From Proteles cristata cristata (taxonomy: Eukaryota > Chordata > Mammalia > Carnivora > Hyaenidae): 64,000 nucleotides of DNA. Where the stretch lies: NCBI GenBank assembly GCA_017311185.1, contig JAESUZ010003403.1, forward strand, positions 62,001-126,000, given 5' to 3'. The notes under the pieces are model-generated. The model saw only the letters and a list, made by a program, of their open reading frames with translations. It was not told the DNA's origin and searched no databases. Each line of letters begins with the position of its first letter. The first letter of the stretch is position 1. Below are positions 34,911 through 46,660 of this stretch, piece by piece. A program made the position numbers and the translations under genes.

Positions 34911-35120
34911 GGGGCGCCTGGGTGGCTTAGTCGGTTAAGCATCCGACTTTCGCTTAGGTCGTGATCTCACAGTTTGTGGGTTCGAGCCCCGCGTCGGGCT
35001 CTGTGCTGACTGCCGGCTCAGAGCCTGGAGCCTGTTTCAGTCTGTGGCTCCCTCTCTCTCTGACCCTCACCTGCTCACGCTGTCTCTATCTCTCTCCTAG
35101 AAATCAAAAAAAAAAAAAAA
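34911..35120 (+). mobile_element. Young felid CanSINE
   Basis: Well-preserved copy: 'ggggcgcctgggtggcttag', intact B box 'ggttcgagccc' at 34980-34990, 'ccgcgtcgggctctgtgctg', 'gactgccggctcagagcc', and a tail following 'cctagaaatc'. It keeps many CpGs and shares the 'cgcttaggtc', 'gactgcc' and 'tttcagtctgtg' changes with the copies at 49459 and 59253. Confidence 0.97.
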
Positions 35121-35128
35121 TTAAAATT

Positions 35129-35216
35129 TTAGTTCCTCAGTTGGACTAGCAACATTTCTAGTGCTCAGTAGCCACAAGCAGCTGGTGTCGGCCATATTGA
35201 ATGGTGCAGCACTAGA
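35129..35216 (-). mobile_element. hAT-Charlie-type nonautonomous DNA transposon fragment
   Basis: 'agttcctcagttggactagc' (35131-35150), 'acatttctagtgctcagtag' (35152-35171) and 'ggccatattgaatggtgcag' (35190-35209) match the common mammalian element containing 'agttcctcagtcgcactagc', 'aatagccacatgtggc' and 'atattggacagcgcag'. I am unsure of the exact MER name. A SINE has landed at its left edge. Confidence 0.75.
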
Positions 35217-35770
35217 ATAATTCTTGACAAGCCTCTTACAGCACCTTTGCTCAGGCTGTCCATAAGATACAGGTTTTTGTTTTGTTTTGTCTTTAAATTA
35301 TGACCCAAAGTGTGAGTTTGTGTATATATAAACTCATATTAGATATATTTTAAGTTATGGAAATATACCTCCCAAAGTTATTTAAAATCTCTTCAGCTAT
35401 TTATAGATAAGTCCACACATAAACTGACAGAAACTTCATACAGAAACAGATTCTTCAGCTGTGTGGAATGTGGTTAGAATATGGTTTCATTGTTACAATT
35501 ATTGTATTTTCATAAAGTTCAGAACACAACACATAAGTTTTATCAATTCCATACGAGAATAATTTAAAAGAATAAAATTGCACATTTGTGTAGGTTTCTG
35601 TACATATACACACAATGGTATGTGTATTAATATGCACATTGTCTTCTTAGACATCTGTGATATATATAAATTATCATCACTAGTGTTTCATATACCCATT
35701 TTGATTGTAATTCAGTTGTACTAACTTACCCTACATTTCCCTGCAACTGTTTACTTTCTTTTTTCTTTCT
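35217..35770. other. AT-rich DNA, nothing recognised
   Basis: Includes a TTTTG repeat near 35276-35290. No open frame beyond 60 codons and no repeat assignment. Confidence 0.4.
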
Positions 35771-35924
35771 TTTTAAATGTTTACTTATTTTTGAGAAAAA
35801 GAGAGACAGAGTGCAAGTAGGGCAGAGAGAAAGAGAGACACAGAATCAGAAGCAGTCTCCAGGTGCTGAGATGTCATCACAGTGCTAGATGTAGGGCTCG
35901 AACCAGGCACTTAACCAACTGAAA
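35771..35924 (-). mobile_element. CanSINE with internal deletion
   Basis: Reverse orientation: 'ttttaaatgtttacttattt', GA-rich body, 'ctgagatgtcatcacagtgc', 'gtagggctcgaacc', then directly 'aggcacttaaccaactgaaa'. The part between the B box and the head complement is deleted, and the first ~15 bases of the head are missing, so it is only about 154 bp long. Confidence 0.88.
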
Positions 35925-37243
35925 CATTTGAGTTATGTGAGAAGACATGAAACATAGAAAACTTTTGAGTAGAATTTTTTATGTAAGTTTATACTGTTTT
36001 GTATAAACATCACCAAATGTGAAATTAAAACTTGGAGTGGTAAAAATATTATTTTTCTTAAGATAGAGTTATTAACTTGCCTCCACACAATGTACACTCT
36101 TTATAACTAGTATATATGCTAAATATATTATAAACACACACATGTACTACATATATATTTATTTAATTTTCTGGATAGTGCAAACAACATCTTAAGAGAA
36201 AAAATTAGCAAATTACTAACCCAGTAGTTACAGCTATGCATGTGCAGTTTGAATTTACCTAACTTGAACTGGTGTTGAATATTCATCATAGTTTTTATGA
36301 TGTACAAATTGCAAATGCCAATTGGAAGCCAAAGCATACAAACAAAACAAAGACCCGGGACTCCTGGATTCATGTACTAATTGATATGTTAATTGTGTGA
36401 ACTAGATTTTAAAATTCCTCACTTTAAACCATTAATATTTAAAGTACCTAAAAATTAAAGAAAACATGTCATAGTTTAATAATCTCTTTCTTTTTAATTA
36501 AATAAATTATTTTGCAAAATATTAAGATAATTTTATAGAGGTAATATACTTAAAAGGCTTGCCTAACTAATTAAAGATAATATTATATGCCCTGTTTGGA
36601 AGTATACTATCACAGACATTGAAGAGGATTTCAAGAGTCTAAACAAACTTAAAAGAAAAAAAATACAGTATTTTAATAGAAAGTTTTTTAGGCTAAAAAT
36701 AACTTGAAGGAATCATTTATAGGTGAAACAGATACACATGAATTAATTTTCAATTGCAATTCTTATTGTAAAGTTTCTAGTATATTATATTATGTGTATA
36801 ACACACCCATCAATGAAAACCCATATATTGGAAGGGTATAGTAAAACATATTAAGTAAGCATGTGTGACTTAAAATAAAAATAATAAATAAGTAAGTAAG
36901 TAAGACATCCATTTATTATTAAGCCCATAGTTTAACTAAATTTTTCAGAGGAATTCAGTGTTTTTGGTTCAGGACTTCAACTATGCTACATCAAGCTGAT
37001 TGAAGGATATCAATTTGTTTTGTGTTACCAAGCAAGAGAGATATCCACATTTGTATCCTCAGCCTATCTGCATTTAAGCCATTGTTTAATTCAATATAAT
37101 CCCTGATTATCTCATTCATTCAAATATAACATCTCTTTGTAAATCTCCCACATTTTATCAGCAATGTGACTTTTATTTTCTAGAACCCATCAACTCCTAT
37201 ACATTTCTTGTTTGCCCTCCTATAATCTTCAAATGGAATTTGT

Positions 37244-37245
<2 letters not shown>
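35925..37245. other. AT-rich DNA, no gene seen
   Basis: A short (AAGT)n run lies at about 36889-36905. An 81-codon minus-strand frame (36128-36373) shows no domain. No firm repeat match. Confidence 0.45.

Positions 37246-37309
<64 letters not shown>
37246..37309. repeat. (CA)n microsatellite
   Basis: About 32 uninterrupted CA units, the longest dinucleotide repeat in the window. Confidence 0.98.
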
Positions 37310-37311
<2 letters not shown>

Positions 37312-37419
37312 GCAAGACCAAAACTACCAGCCCCTCAAATGAGAGTGTCTTAATTATTTTAATTAGAAACCCCCACCTCTTCTTGTCATAAATAAGCTTC
37401 ATTTTTACTTCAGCGTGTG

Positions 37420-37720
37420 GAAGATAACGTCATTACTCGCTTCACATTTCTCATTTTTAGAATAAACTCTAAACATTTTCTTGATACATGGCTTTTGCCC
37501 AGTCTAAATGATTCACCATTCTGCTGTGATCAATCTCTCGAAACTTCCACAGCATCATTTTCCAAATACTGCCTTTTAGTTTTCCTTCACCAAACCCTCT
37601 GCATCTGCTGTAACTTCTGTGCTCCTTTTTTGCCTATTTTACAAATCATCTTATTTAAGACTCACTTTAAATTAAACTTTTTATTACACCTTTTTATTGA
37701 CCACCAAATGTGAAAGTAAT
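37420..37720 (+). mobile_element. Possible L2 fragment, sense
   Basis: The pyrimidine-rich 'ccttcaccaaaccctctgca' (37583-37602) followed by 'tttaagactcactttaaat' (37654-37672) fits the spacing of the L2 ORF 3' region. A 98-codon frame spans it without a convincing match. Very diverged, so tentative. Confidence 0.4.
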
Positions 37721-38299
37721 TTCCCTTTACTCGAGAATCATACAGAATGAAAAATAGGTTGTTCATTTTATTCTCACCTTTTACAGCATTGAAATTGGCA
37801 AGATTTAAACAGAACATATGGAACGAAGACTGCTCATCACACTGTTCAATCTATTCTCTGTCATGGAAGATGAAAAATCAGGTGTACTTTGTGTCTCTCT
37901 GAATTTTAAAAGAATCTGCACATCCAGCTACAGGGTGAATTATACCTAGGCATATGGACCCCCAGGCATATGGAAAGACTCAAAGATGGCAAACGCTTAC
38001 ACCAATGATCCTCAAATAATTATTTTGATGAGGGCAGGGAAAAATGGTTTTCTATTAATAAGATATATTTTTTCCTCTTATATCTAAATTAGCCATTTAT
38101 AAGTGCATTTATTATGTGATTTTTCTGAAGCAGGCATTTTGTTGGAGAAAAGGAGTATTAAACTATTTTAACATTTATATAATAAACTGAAATAAGCCTT
38201 TGCAGATGAATAGCATACTGATTTGTAATATTCAGAACCAAAACTTCAGCTAATGATTGTTTTGGGTTGTGATTGATTTTTTTTTTTTTACTAATAGAC

Positions 38300-38304
<5 letters not shown>
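37721..38304. other. AT-rich DNA, nothing recognised
   Basis: No gene or repeat supported; ends in a T run at 38279-38289 beside the (TG)n microsatellite. Confidence 0.4.

Positions 38305-38344
<40 letters not shown>
38305..38344. repeat. (TG)n microsatellite at a SINE tail
   Basis: About 20 TG units directly adjoining the 3' (tail) side of the reverse-oriented SINE at 38345, a common place for microsatellites to arise. Confidence 0.97.
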
Positions 38345-38346
<2 letters not shown>

Positions 38347-38543
38347 TTAGAGAGGAGATCTCATGTGCGCGTGCACACACATGCACACAAGTGAATGGTA
38401 GAGGGCAGAGAGAGAATCCCAAGCAGGCTCCACATTGTCAGCACAGAGTCCAATGCAGGACTCTGTCTCATGAACCTTGAGACCATGACCTAAGCCAAAA
38501 TGTAGAGTCAGGTGCTTAACCGACTGAGCCACCCAGGCTCCCC
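38345..38543 (-). mobile_element. CanSINE, older subfamily
   Basis: 'gagaatcccaagcaggctcc', 'acattgtcagcacagagtcc', 'accgactgagccacccaggc' and end 'tcccc'. The left part includes 'catgtgcgcgtgcacacaca', a palindrome-like CA/GC stretch. 'agactatatatgtg' before and 'agactgtgta' after hint at a decayed target duplication. Confidence 0.92.
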
Positions 38544-40371
38544 AGACTGTGTATTTTTAGAGCAGTCTTTTAGAGAAAAAAATAGATCAGCAAATACAGA
38601 GTTCTCAGATACTTCCTATTCTCTGACCCTCCTCCACCCCCATGTTTTCCCCTCTTATGAACACCTTTCCTTACTGTGTGGTATTGATTATTGGACTCAA
38701 CAAATAAATAATGTCAGGTACCTGCCTTAACAGTATAGTACAAAATAGTTTTACTGTCTTAAAAAGACAGCAATGCATGTGATGCATTCTACCCTCCTTT
38801 CCTCCCCCTGACACTTTGGCCACCCCTGGTATTTTTACTCTCTGCATAGTTTTGCCTTTTTCAGAATGTCTGTAGTTAGAATCAGAAAATATGTAGACTT
38901 CGCAGACTGACTCAGTACTTTAGAATTCATCCTTTTAAGGTTCTGCATGTCTTTTCCCGGCTTGAGGGGTCACTTATTGTTATGATTTAATAACTTCCCA
39001 TTGTGTGGATATATCATGATTTAATCACTTGATGCATTGAAAGGCATTTTGGTTGGTTCTGAATTTCAGCATATGAATAAAATTTCTGTAAATGTTCACG
39101 TGCAAATTTTTCGGTGGACAGAGATTTTCACCTCATTTGGATGATTATGTAGGAGTGTGATGGCTGAATCCTATGGTATGACAGAGTTTAGCTTTAGCTT
39201 TGTGAGAAACTGTCAAACTGCCTATCAACAGGGCTGGACATTTTGCATACCTGCCAGCAATGAATGAGAGTACCTGTTGCTTCACATCCTCCGAAGTATT
39301 TGTCACTGTGTGTGTTTTGGATTTTAGTCACTTTAATGGGTATATAGTGCTATCTCATTTTTTAATATGCCATTCCTGATATGTGTTGTTGATCACTTTT
39401 TATGCTGTTTACCATCCGTATATCATATTTGGTGAGATTTCTGTTCAGATTATTTATTGATTAGGTTTGTTTATTTTTGTTTGTTTTGTTTTCTTATTGT
39501 TGAGTTTTAAGAATTCTTTGTTTATTTTGGACACAAGTCCTTCATCAAGTATGTATTTTGCAGATCTTTCTCCCTGTCTGTGGTTTGTCTTGTCTTTCTC
39601 TGAAAACAGGTTTTCACATAGCAAAAGTTGTAATTTCAATGAGTTTTGTCTTATCAATTTTGTCTTTTATAGATTGTATTTCAGTATTGTATTCAAAAAG
39701 TCGCTACCAAACTCAAAGTCACCTTAATATTCTCCTGTGTTACTTAGAGAAATTTTACAGATTTATATTTTACACTTAGTTCTATGATGCATTTTTAGTT
39801 AATTTTTTGAAAGATGTGTTTAACTACATGTTTCATATTTAATAAGTATCTACTGATATTTTATTAAAATTACATGGTTATATTCATTTTTTTGCACACA
39901 GATTTCTAGTGATTCCAACACCGTTTGTTGAAAAGATACCTTTTCTCTCCATTCAACTGTTTTTGTTCTTTGTTAAATATTAGTTGACTGTGTTTGTGTA
40001 AGTCTCTTTCTAAGCTTGCTATTCATTGATCTTTTTGTGTGTTTTGTTACCAATACAACACTGTCTTGTTTAACACAGATTTATAGTAAGTCTTAAAGTA
40101 TTAGCCTTTGACTTCTTAAAGATTGTTTTTGTTATTCTAGATTTTTTGTCTTTCCAAATAAATTTTAGAATTACTTTATTAATATCCACAAGGTAACTTG
40201 CTGACAATTTTATTAGGATTATATTGAATCTGTGAATCCAGTTGGGAAAAACTGAGTCTTCCGGATCATGAACATGGAATATCTCTACATTTATCTAGCT
40301 TTTCTTTGACTTATCTCATCAGAGTTTTGTAGTGTATCTCATATAGATATTATACATGTTTACTACATTTA

Positions 40372-40587
40372 TTTAAAAAAATAATGTTTGTTTATTTTTG
40401 AGAGAGAGAGTGTGACAAATTGTGAACAAGGGAGGGGTACAGAGAAAGGAAGACATAGAATCCAAAGCAGGCTTCAGACTCTGAGCTGTTACCACAGAGA
40501 CCGACATAGGGCTCGAACCCACTAACGACAAGATAATGACCTGAGCCAAAGTCAGACACTTAACTGACTGAGCCACCTAGGTGCCCC
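40372..40587 (-). mobile_element. Felid CanSINE at the L1 deletion junction
   Basis: Reverse orientation with tail 'tttaaaaaaataatgtttgt', GA-rich body, 'ctgagctgttaccacagaga', 'gggctcgaaccc' and end 'ccacctaggtgcccc'. It lies exactly where the host L1 loses its RT region. Confidence 0.95.
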
Positions 40588-41061
40588 TTTCATAATCTTC
40601 TTTTATTATCTTTTCATGTCCATGGGATCAGTAGTGTTGTTCTATCATTCATTTCTGTTATGAGCAATTTTACTCTTCTATGATTATCTTCCCTAGCCTG
40701 CCTAGAGGTTTATCAATTGTATTGATCTTTTCAAAGAGTTAGGTTTTGGTTTTATTTGTTTCTGCTTCTGCTTCTTTTATGGTCTACAGTCTGGTTATTT
40801 TTTAGGCTTCTTTTCTTCAGTTGTTTGTTTTAGCTTACTTTGGATTTAAATAATTTTTTTTCTAGTTTTCTCAGGCAGAATTTTAGCTTATTGGTTTTAG
40901 ATTTTCTTTTCTAGTAGATATATATAATGCTGTAACTTTTCTTCTAAGCACTGCCCTTACTTTAACCCACACATTTTGTAAGTTATATTTCCATTTCCAT
41001 TTATTTCAAAATATTTTAAAAATTTCTTCTGAGATGTTGCTAAATTACTTTGATAGTTTTT

Positions 41062-41286
41062 AAAATAATTTTTAATGTTTTTATTTCTGAGAGAGAGAGA
41101 GAGAGAGAGAGACAGCGTGAGCAGGGGAGGGTCAGAGAGACAGGAAAATACAGAATCTGAAGCAGGCTCCAGGCTCTGAGCTAGCTATCAGCACGTAACC
41201 AGATGTGGGGCTTGAGCCCACAAACCGTGAGATCATGAACTGAGCTAAATTTGGACACTTAACCGACTGAGCTACCCAGGTGCCCC
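41062..41286 (-). mobile_element. Felid CanSINE
   Basis: Reverse orientation with an uninterrupted (GA)n run at 41090-41110, 'gacagcgtgagcaggggagg', 'ctctgagctagctatcagca', and end 'gctacccaggtgcccc'. Inserted in the same old L1. Confidence 0.95.
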
Positions 41287-43757
41287 TACTTTGCCAATTT
41301 TTTAAATGATTTACCTTGAGTTCGCTCTATTCATTTTTTACTAATCTGTGTTCACTGTCAAATAACTTACTGGGTAATACTGGTATCTTAGAGTACTCCC
41401 AATTCCTCTCTTCTGTTTTTTTATTACATTGTTTCAGTTAATTTCTCTTACACATACACTATAATCATATAATACATCACTGCTATTAATATTTTGAACA
41501 AACTTATTTGTTACATAAAATAAGAATAAGAACAATTAAAGAACGAAAGCAATTACATATTTCATCACATTTATTTATTCATTCTTTAACACTGTTCCTT
41601 TCCTCATTAAAATCTGTTTCTGCTTTATATCATTTTTCTTCCCTATGAAGACATCTAACATTTGTTGTAAAGCAGGGCTTCAGGCAACAAATGCCTTTAT
41701 TTTTTGTTGCTATGAGAAAATATTTTCTTTAATTTTGAAATGTAATTTCACTGAGAACAGAATTCTAGGTTGTTGTTTTTTTTTCTGTCCACAATTTAAA
41801 TATTTCACTTCCCTCTCTTCTTGCTTGTAAGTTTTCTGAATAAAAATCTGACATAATTCTTATTATTCTTGCCCCTGTATAAGTAAGTAACCCCTCCCCT
41901 GATGACTTCTTTTAAGATTTTTAAAAATTTTATTTGATTTTTTTGCAGTTTGAATATGTATGGTTAGGTATAAATTATTTAATATTTATCCTAATAGTTC
42001 TTCGAGCTTTGTGAACCTGTGGTTTAGTGTCAATTATTAATTTCAGAAAAATTGCAGCAATTATGTCTCCAAATAATTTCTGTTCTGTTTTCTCCCATTC
42101 TTCCCCTTCTGGCCTGTTTATTATATGCATATTACACCTTTTGTAATTACCCTCACAATTCTTGGATATTCTATTCCACTTTTACCATTATTTTGTTTTT
42201 CTGTTTGCCTTTTAGTTTGGGAAATTTCTGTTGACCTCTGTTCATATCCATTGATCCTTGACTATGTCATCCTACTGATGAGCCTATTAAATACATTTTT
42301 CACTTCTGTTACAGTGTCTTTGATTCCTAATGTTTAATTTTTATTCTTTCTTACACTTTTCATCTCTCTGGTTATGTTAAACATCTGTTCTTACATACTT
42401 TCCACTTTTTCAATTAGATCCAATAGCTTATAAATCATCCTTGTTTTATTATTTTATTTTATTTTAAAGTAAATTCATCCTTAATTAAAATTCCTAGTCT
42501 GGTAGTTCCAGAGTCTTCCTTATTCATGCCTTGTTCTTTGTCTCTTCAATAGTATTTTTTGGCTTCTCATATGCATTTCATTTTTTTTTCTCCAAAGCCA
42601 GATATCACCTATCAGTTAAAAGAACTGATAGGAATAGGCTTTTAGTGTGAGATTTTATGTTTATTTGACTAGAAGTTAGGCTCTATTTACCATGTGTTAT
42701 AGCTAGAGTGTCAGAGGCTAAAATTTCCTCTAGTGTCTTTTTTTTTTTTTTTTGCTCCTTTGTTGCTTTGGATTTCTTGTGCAATCCTTTCTTAAACACA
42801 GTCTGGGCATAGAAGTTCTTTCAGCTGTAACCCCTTATTATTACACGGCAGCCCTGTGGATGTGTTGAGAAGGTGAAAGGGGAGAGAAAGCATCCCATAA
42901 TCCTAAAATTAAAACTCATTCTTTTAGTCAGTTTTTGTTCCTGGGCTGTGACCTTCACAAGTGCTTCTCAGCCTTTTTTTCACCCATTAGGTGAGACAGG
43001 AAGGCTTGATAGAGCTGAAATTGGGTATTTCCATCCTCTTACATCAAAGATCACAAGGCTGAAGTTAGGTATTTCCCTCACATAGGTTGGCCATGCTTTA
43101 GTAAAATAGAGTCCCTTGCGATCAAGACTTTGTAACAGAAGACAGAGTGCTTTCAGAATATCTCAATGTGGTTAATTATCCCATTTCCTGGCAGAAGAAT
43201 AAGAAAATGGGGTCTTGCTTTGGCCATCTCACTGAGTACCTCACAGAGTTCCTAGAAGTATTATTCACAGAAGTGCTGAGGTCCCCCTCAGGATGAGCCT
43301 CCAGGAGTTTTCTCTCTCAAACTAGTCCACTCAGTCTCCAGATATTAGTTTCCTTTAAGTTTCCCCACTGGTGACTGGCTTCAGTGACATCCTTTGGTCC
43401 TGGTAAGTTGCAGTTCTTATTCACCAGTCTTTCTGGTTTTCAGGGTCAGTTTGCTTTGTGATCTTAATCATCTGCTGGGTCTAAAAAAAATTGTTATTTT
43501 CTGTTTCTTCAATGTCTTCATTATTATTTTGAGGCCCGAAGTGATAACTTTGAAGCTGTATACATGCCACTTTACTGTATTAGGATATTGGCATATCCAT
43601 CAATGCCCTTGGCTACTGCTGCCTGTGGTTGGCTTATATGTGCATTTTTATATTTGCGAATGATTTTTATTTCAGCAGAGATGGGAATTATTTACACTTT
43701 ACAAGCTATGTAAAATGTGTATGGTGTACATTGAATATTGCTACACAGGGTTTTTTT

Positions 43758-43987
43758 CATATTTTATTTTATTTTATTTTATATTTTTATTTATTTCTAG
43801 GAGAGAGAGAGACAGCGTGAGCAGGGGAGGGTCAGAGAGAGAGGGAAACACAGACTCTGAAACAGGCTCCAGGCTCTGAGCTGGCTGTCAGCACAGAGCC
43901 TGATGCGGGGCTTGAACCCATGAACCGCCGAGATCATGACCTAAGCGAAAGTCGGACGCTTAACCGACTAAGCCACCCAGGTGCCCC
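43758..43987 (-). mobile_element. Young felid CanSINE with 13-bp flanking repeat
   Basis: Well-preserved reverse copy: 'atttatttctaggagagaga', 'agcaggggagggtcagagag', 'gacctaagcgaaagtcggac', 'cgcttaaccgactaagccac' and end 'ccaggtgcccc'. TTTTCATATTTTA recurs at 43754-43766 and 43993-44005. The left side carries a (TTTTA)n tail. It shares the diagnostic changes of the copies at 34911, 49459 and 59253. Confidence 0.96.
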
Positions 43988-44005
43988 TTTTATTTTCATA
44001 TTTTA

Positions 44006-44143
44006 AATAATGTTTCAACATCTACTAAAATTTGGCCCACTGCTTGGATCTTTAACCAAACATATCCCTTGAGTCAGGTAACCCCGAGCTTTATTTAACT
44101 ATACCTTTATTACAATTCAGAAGGAGAGGAGAATTTTTTTGTG
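44006..44143. other. Short AT-rich unique interval
   Basis: Nothing recognised between the SINE and the following L2 scraps. Confidence 0.4.
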
Positions 44144-44235
44144 TGTGTTATTCCTTCATTCCTTTGACAAGTGTTTATTGAGAATGTATGAGGTATCAGA
44201 CATTATTCTAAGTACCAAGGATAGAGGCCAATTCC
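44144..44235 (-). mobile_element. L2 3' end fragment, antisense
   Basis: 'ttccttcattcctttgacaa' (44150-44169), 'gtgtttattgagaatgtatg' (44171-44190) and 'attctaagtaccaaggatag' (44205-44224) match the antisense L2 terminus ('cattcattcaacaaatattt', 'ctactatgtgccaggc', 'ttctaggcactggggata'). Confidence 0.75.
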
Positions 44236-44269
44236 CCCCCATGACCCCCAAGAAGTTTCATCATCTTTT

Positions 44270-44459
44270 TTTTATTCTTCTCCATGGTCCTTTTTTTGTT
44301 TTGTTTTCTTGTTTATCTGAAAATACTTATAACTGTTTATCATATGTCTGACTTTAAGTTCCATCATTCACTTGGCCGGAATTCTCCAGCACTATGTTGT
44401 TGTTTACTTGATTCTGACAAAACATTGGACAAAGTAGTTGCTCAATAAAAGTTTTGACA
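44270..44459 (+). mobile_element. L2 3' end fragment, sense
   Basis: 'actttaagttccatcattca' (44351-44370) and 'ggacaaagtagttgctcaat' (44428-44447), followed by 'aaaagttttgac', resemble the last part of L2 ('agtaggtgctcaataaat'). A SINE has inserted right at its end. Confidence 0.55.
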
Positions 44460-44659
44460 AGGCGCCTGGGTGGCTCAGTTGGTTAAGCGTCCGACTTTGG
44501 CTCAGGTCATGATCTCTTGGTTTGTGGGTCTGTGCCCCACGTCAGTCTCTGTGCTGACAGCTAGCTCAGAGCCTGGAGCCTGTCTTCACAGACCCTGGAG
44601 CCTCTCTCAAAAATAAATAAAATGTTAAAAATTTTTAAAATAATAAAAAATAAATAAAA
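44460..44659 (+). mobile_element. Felid CanSINE, rearranged, with 16-bp target-site duplication
   Basis: Head 'aggcgcctgggtggctcag' and middle 'cagctagctcagagcctgga', but the CT-rich region is mostly missing: 'gcctgtcttcacagaccctg' is followed soon by 'gagcctctctcaaaaataaa'. It is flanked by a perfect 16-bp repeat AATAAAAGTTTTGACA at 44444-44459 and 44660-44675. The tail is a run of AAATA-like units. Confidence 0.96.
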
Positions 44660-44675
44660 AATAAAAGTTTTGACA

Positions 44676-45462
44676 TCATTTCCTCAGGCTGTCTCTTCGT
44701 CTTCCTTGTCCACTTTTTTACATGTAAAGTATAACACTTAAAAATTATTTTTCCATTTATTTTATCCAGTTATCTCTATAAGTCTTCTGTATGTCGATTA
44801 ATTATTCCACACTAAATTTAGACATGATTCACCCTGAGGATTTTTGAATATATCTTTGGTGTTATACTTTTCAAAGATTCTAACATGCCATTTTGTATTT
44901 TCACTGTTCGATTGCTTTTCTTATATTCTTTGGTTTTACCTATTGTTACTACTTCCATTTGTGATTTTGAAAAAGGAGATGTGGAGATCTGTCATATTAG
45001 CTCTTCTTCTTTTAGACTTTTATATTTATAAATTTTATTATCACCACTTTGATAAGAGCCTCGCAATTTAATTTTCTTTTATTTATTGATAACAAACTGT
45101 AATTTTACTCTTTTTATCTTTGTGCCTGGAACAATGGAGAACAGACTGTTTAAAACTTAAATTCCAGTGATTATGACTACTACATGCACAACACACATAC
45201 ATCACATTTCTATCATTGTTTTGAATATTGTGTGAATATTATTACCTAATCATCAAATGATATGAACTTTGTGATTTTTCATTTTCCCATAGATATCATG
45301 TGCCTAACAGGTTAAAAAAAAAACTCATGACACTTGTAAATAAAATGACCTTTTGTTATTCTTTATATCCTATTGTAAGTATGTTACTTGTATTATTCAA
45401 TATCTCTTAATCATCACTATTTTTTTGTTAAATGTTCTATTTTATCAGAAATAGGTATTATA
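44676..45462. other. AT-rich DNA, nothing recognised
   Basis: A 75-codon plus-strand frame at 44844-45071 is rich in Phe and Leu, as expected from AT-rich random sequence. No repeat named. Confidence 0.4.
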
Positions 45463-46107
45463 TGTTATGTTGGGCAGAAAATGCTACTCCAACAAATGTC
45501 CACATTCTAATCTCCTGAAACTATGCATTACATGACAAGGGGAGGTTACGTTTGCAAATAGAATTAAGATTTATTTTCTTAAATAAGTGTTTTGTAAGTT
45601 TATTTCTTTTAAGAGAGAAAGAGAGAGAGCAAGTGAGGGAGGAGCAGAGAGGAGAGAGAGAATCCCAGACAGACTCCACGGTATTAGTGCAAAGCCTGGG
45701 GCTCAAACTTACTTATGACTAGATCATATCCTGAGCGAAAGTCAGGCATTTATCCAACTGAGCCAGTGTAGTCACAAGATCCTTACAACTGAAAAATTGA
45801 GACAGAAAAGAGAGAGCCAGTGAGATGGCAATGTGGGGAAGCCTTAATAATCATTGTTGGCTCTTAAGATGGAAGAAGGGATCAAGCACCAAGAGGTGTG
45901 GGCAGCCTCTAGAAGCTGGATAAGTCAGGAAAAATTGTCCCCTTGAACCTGCAGAAAGGAACACAAACTTGCCGATACCTTGATGCTAGCCCTGTGAAAT
46001 TCATCTTGAACATCTGACTTCCTGAACTATAAGATAATAAGTTTGTATTATATTTAATCCCCTGATTTGGTTGTAACTTTTTTCAACAGCAAGAGGAAAC
46101 TAATAAA
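45463..46107 (+). mobile_element. MLT1-type LTR (ERVL-MaLR), interrupted by a SINE
   Basis: Begins TGTTATG (45463) like MLT1 LTRs, then 'caaatgtccacattctaatc' (45494-45513). It resumes after the SINE with 'cagaaaggaacacaaacttg' (45952-45971), 'ccgataccttgatgctagcc' (45972-45991), 'gacttcctgaactataagat' (46016-46035) and an end near 'ggaaactaataaa'. These follow MLT1 text such as 'ctgccgacaccttgatctcg' and 'agcaaactaata'. It is a solitary LTR without internal sequence. Confidence 0.88.
45573..45768 (-). mobile_element. CanSINE nested in MLT1 LTR
   Basis: Reverse orientation: 'gtaagtttatttcttttaag', (GA)n body, 'aatcccagacagactccacg', and head complement 'tatccaactgagccagtgta'. It is one of the more diverged copies and has lost the last bases of the head. 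Confidence 0.9.
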
Positions 46108-46346
46108 AATGGACATCATTTACATTGTGACTGTTTCATCTCTTATTTTGTGGACTTTCATTTATATATATCAATATTTTATATGTTAAAGAACAATTAT
46201 TAATGACTACTTTAAAATTTTGGTGGATTTAACATTATAGGAAGGAAATATTACAGGAGGAAATATTACTCATTCTTACTGATTTTTCACCTTATTTGGT
46301 GTAAATATTGACAGTATTGCTGTATTACCTCACTTTTGTTGATTTT
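46108..46346. other. AT-rich DNA, nothing recognised
   Basis: Short unique spacer; it contains the near repeat 'ggaaatattac' at 46246 and 46260. Confidence 0.4.
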
Positions 46347-46438
46347 AGCCTATATATATAAAAATATATATACACACATACACACACACATGCACACACA
46401 CACACGCACACACACACACGTGCACACACATATACACC
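46347..46438. repeat. Compound (TA)n/(CA)n low-complexity tract
   Basis: TA runs followed by CA runs broken by single G substitutions ('catgcacacaca', 'cacgcacacaca', 'cacgtgcacaca'). Confidence 0.95.
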
Positions 46439-46457
46439 TTATTTATAATGATATACC

Positions 46458-46660
46458 AGGGCACCTGGGTGACTCAGTCAGCTGAGCATCTGACTTTGGC
46501 TCAGGTCATGAGTTCACAGTTCTGGAATTCCAGCCCCGCATAGGGCTCACTACTGTCAGCACAGAGCCCCGCTTAGGATCTTCTGTCACCTTCTCTCTCT
46601 GCCTCTCACCCACTTGTGCACTCTCTCTCTCAAAAATAATAAATATTACAAAAATTAGGT
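46458..46660 (+). mobile_element. Felid CanSINE
   Basis: Head 'agggcacctgggtgactcag', 'gactttggctcaggtcatga', then a shortened middle ('ctactgtcagcacagagccc'), CT body and tail 'aaaaataataaatatt'. It lies just right of the CA tract. Confidence 0.93.

Larger units (their letters stand above)
38785..43560 (-). mobile_element. Old L1 with 5' region, antisense, RT domain missing
   Basis: From the left: antisense 3' end ('tagttttgcctttttcagaa' at 38849-38868), ORF2 C-terminus ('tttgttgaaaagatac' near 39924), then after a SINE at 40372 the text jumps to the region upstream of the RT domain ('catgtccatgggatcagtag' at 40615-40634). It continues into inter-ORF and 5' sequence ('gggaaatttctgttgacctc' at 42219-42238). 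By comparison with other L1s about 1.5 kb of RT-coding sequence is absent. SINEs sit at 40372 and 41062. Confidence 0.85.
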
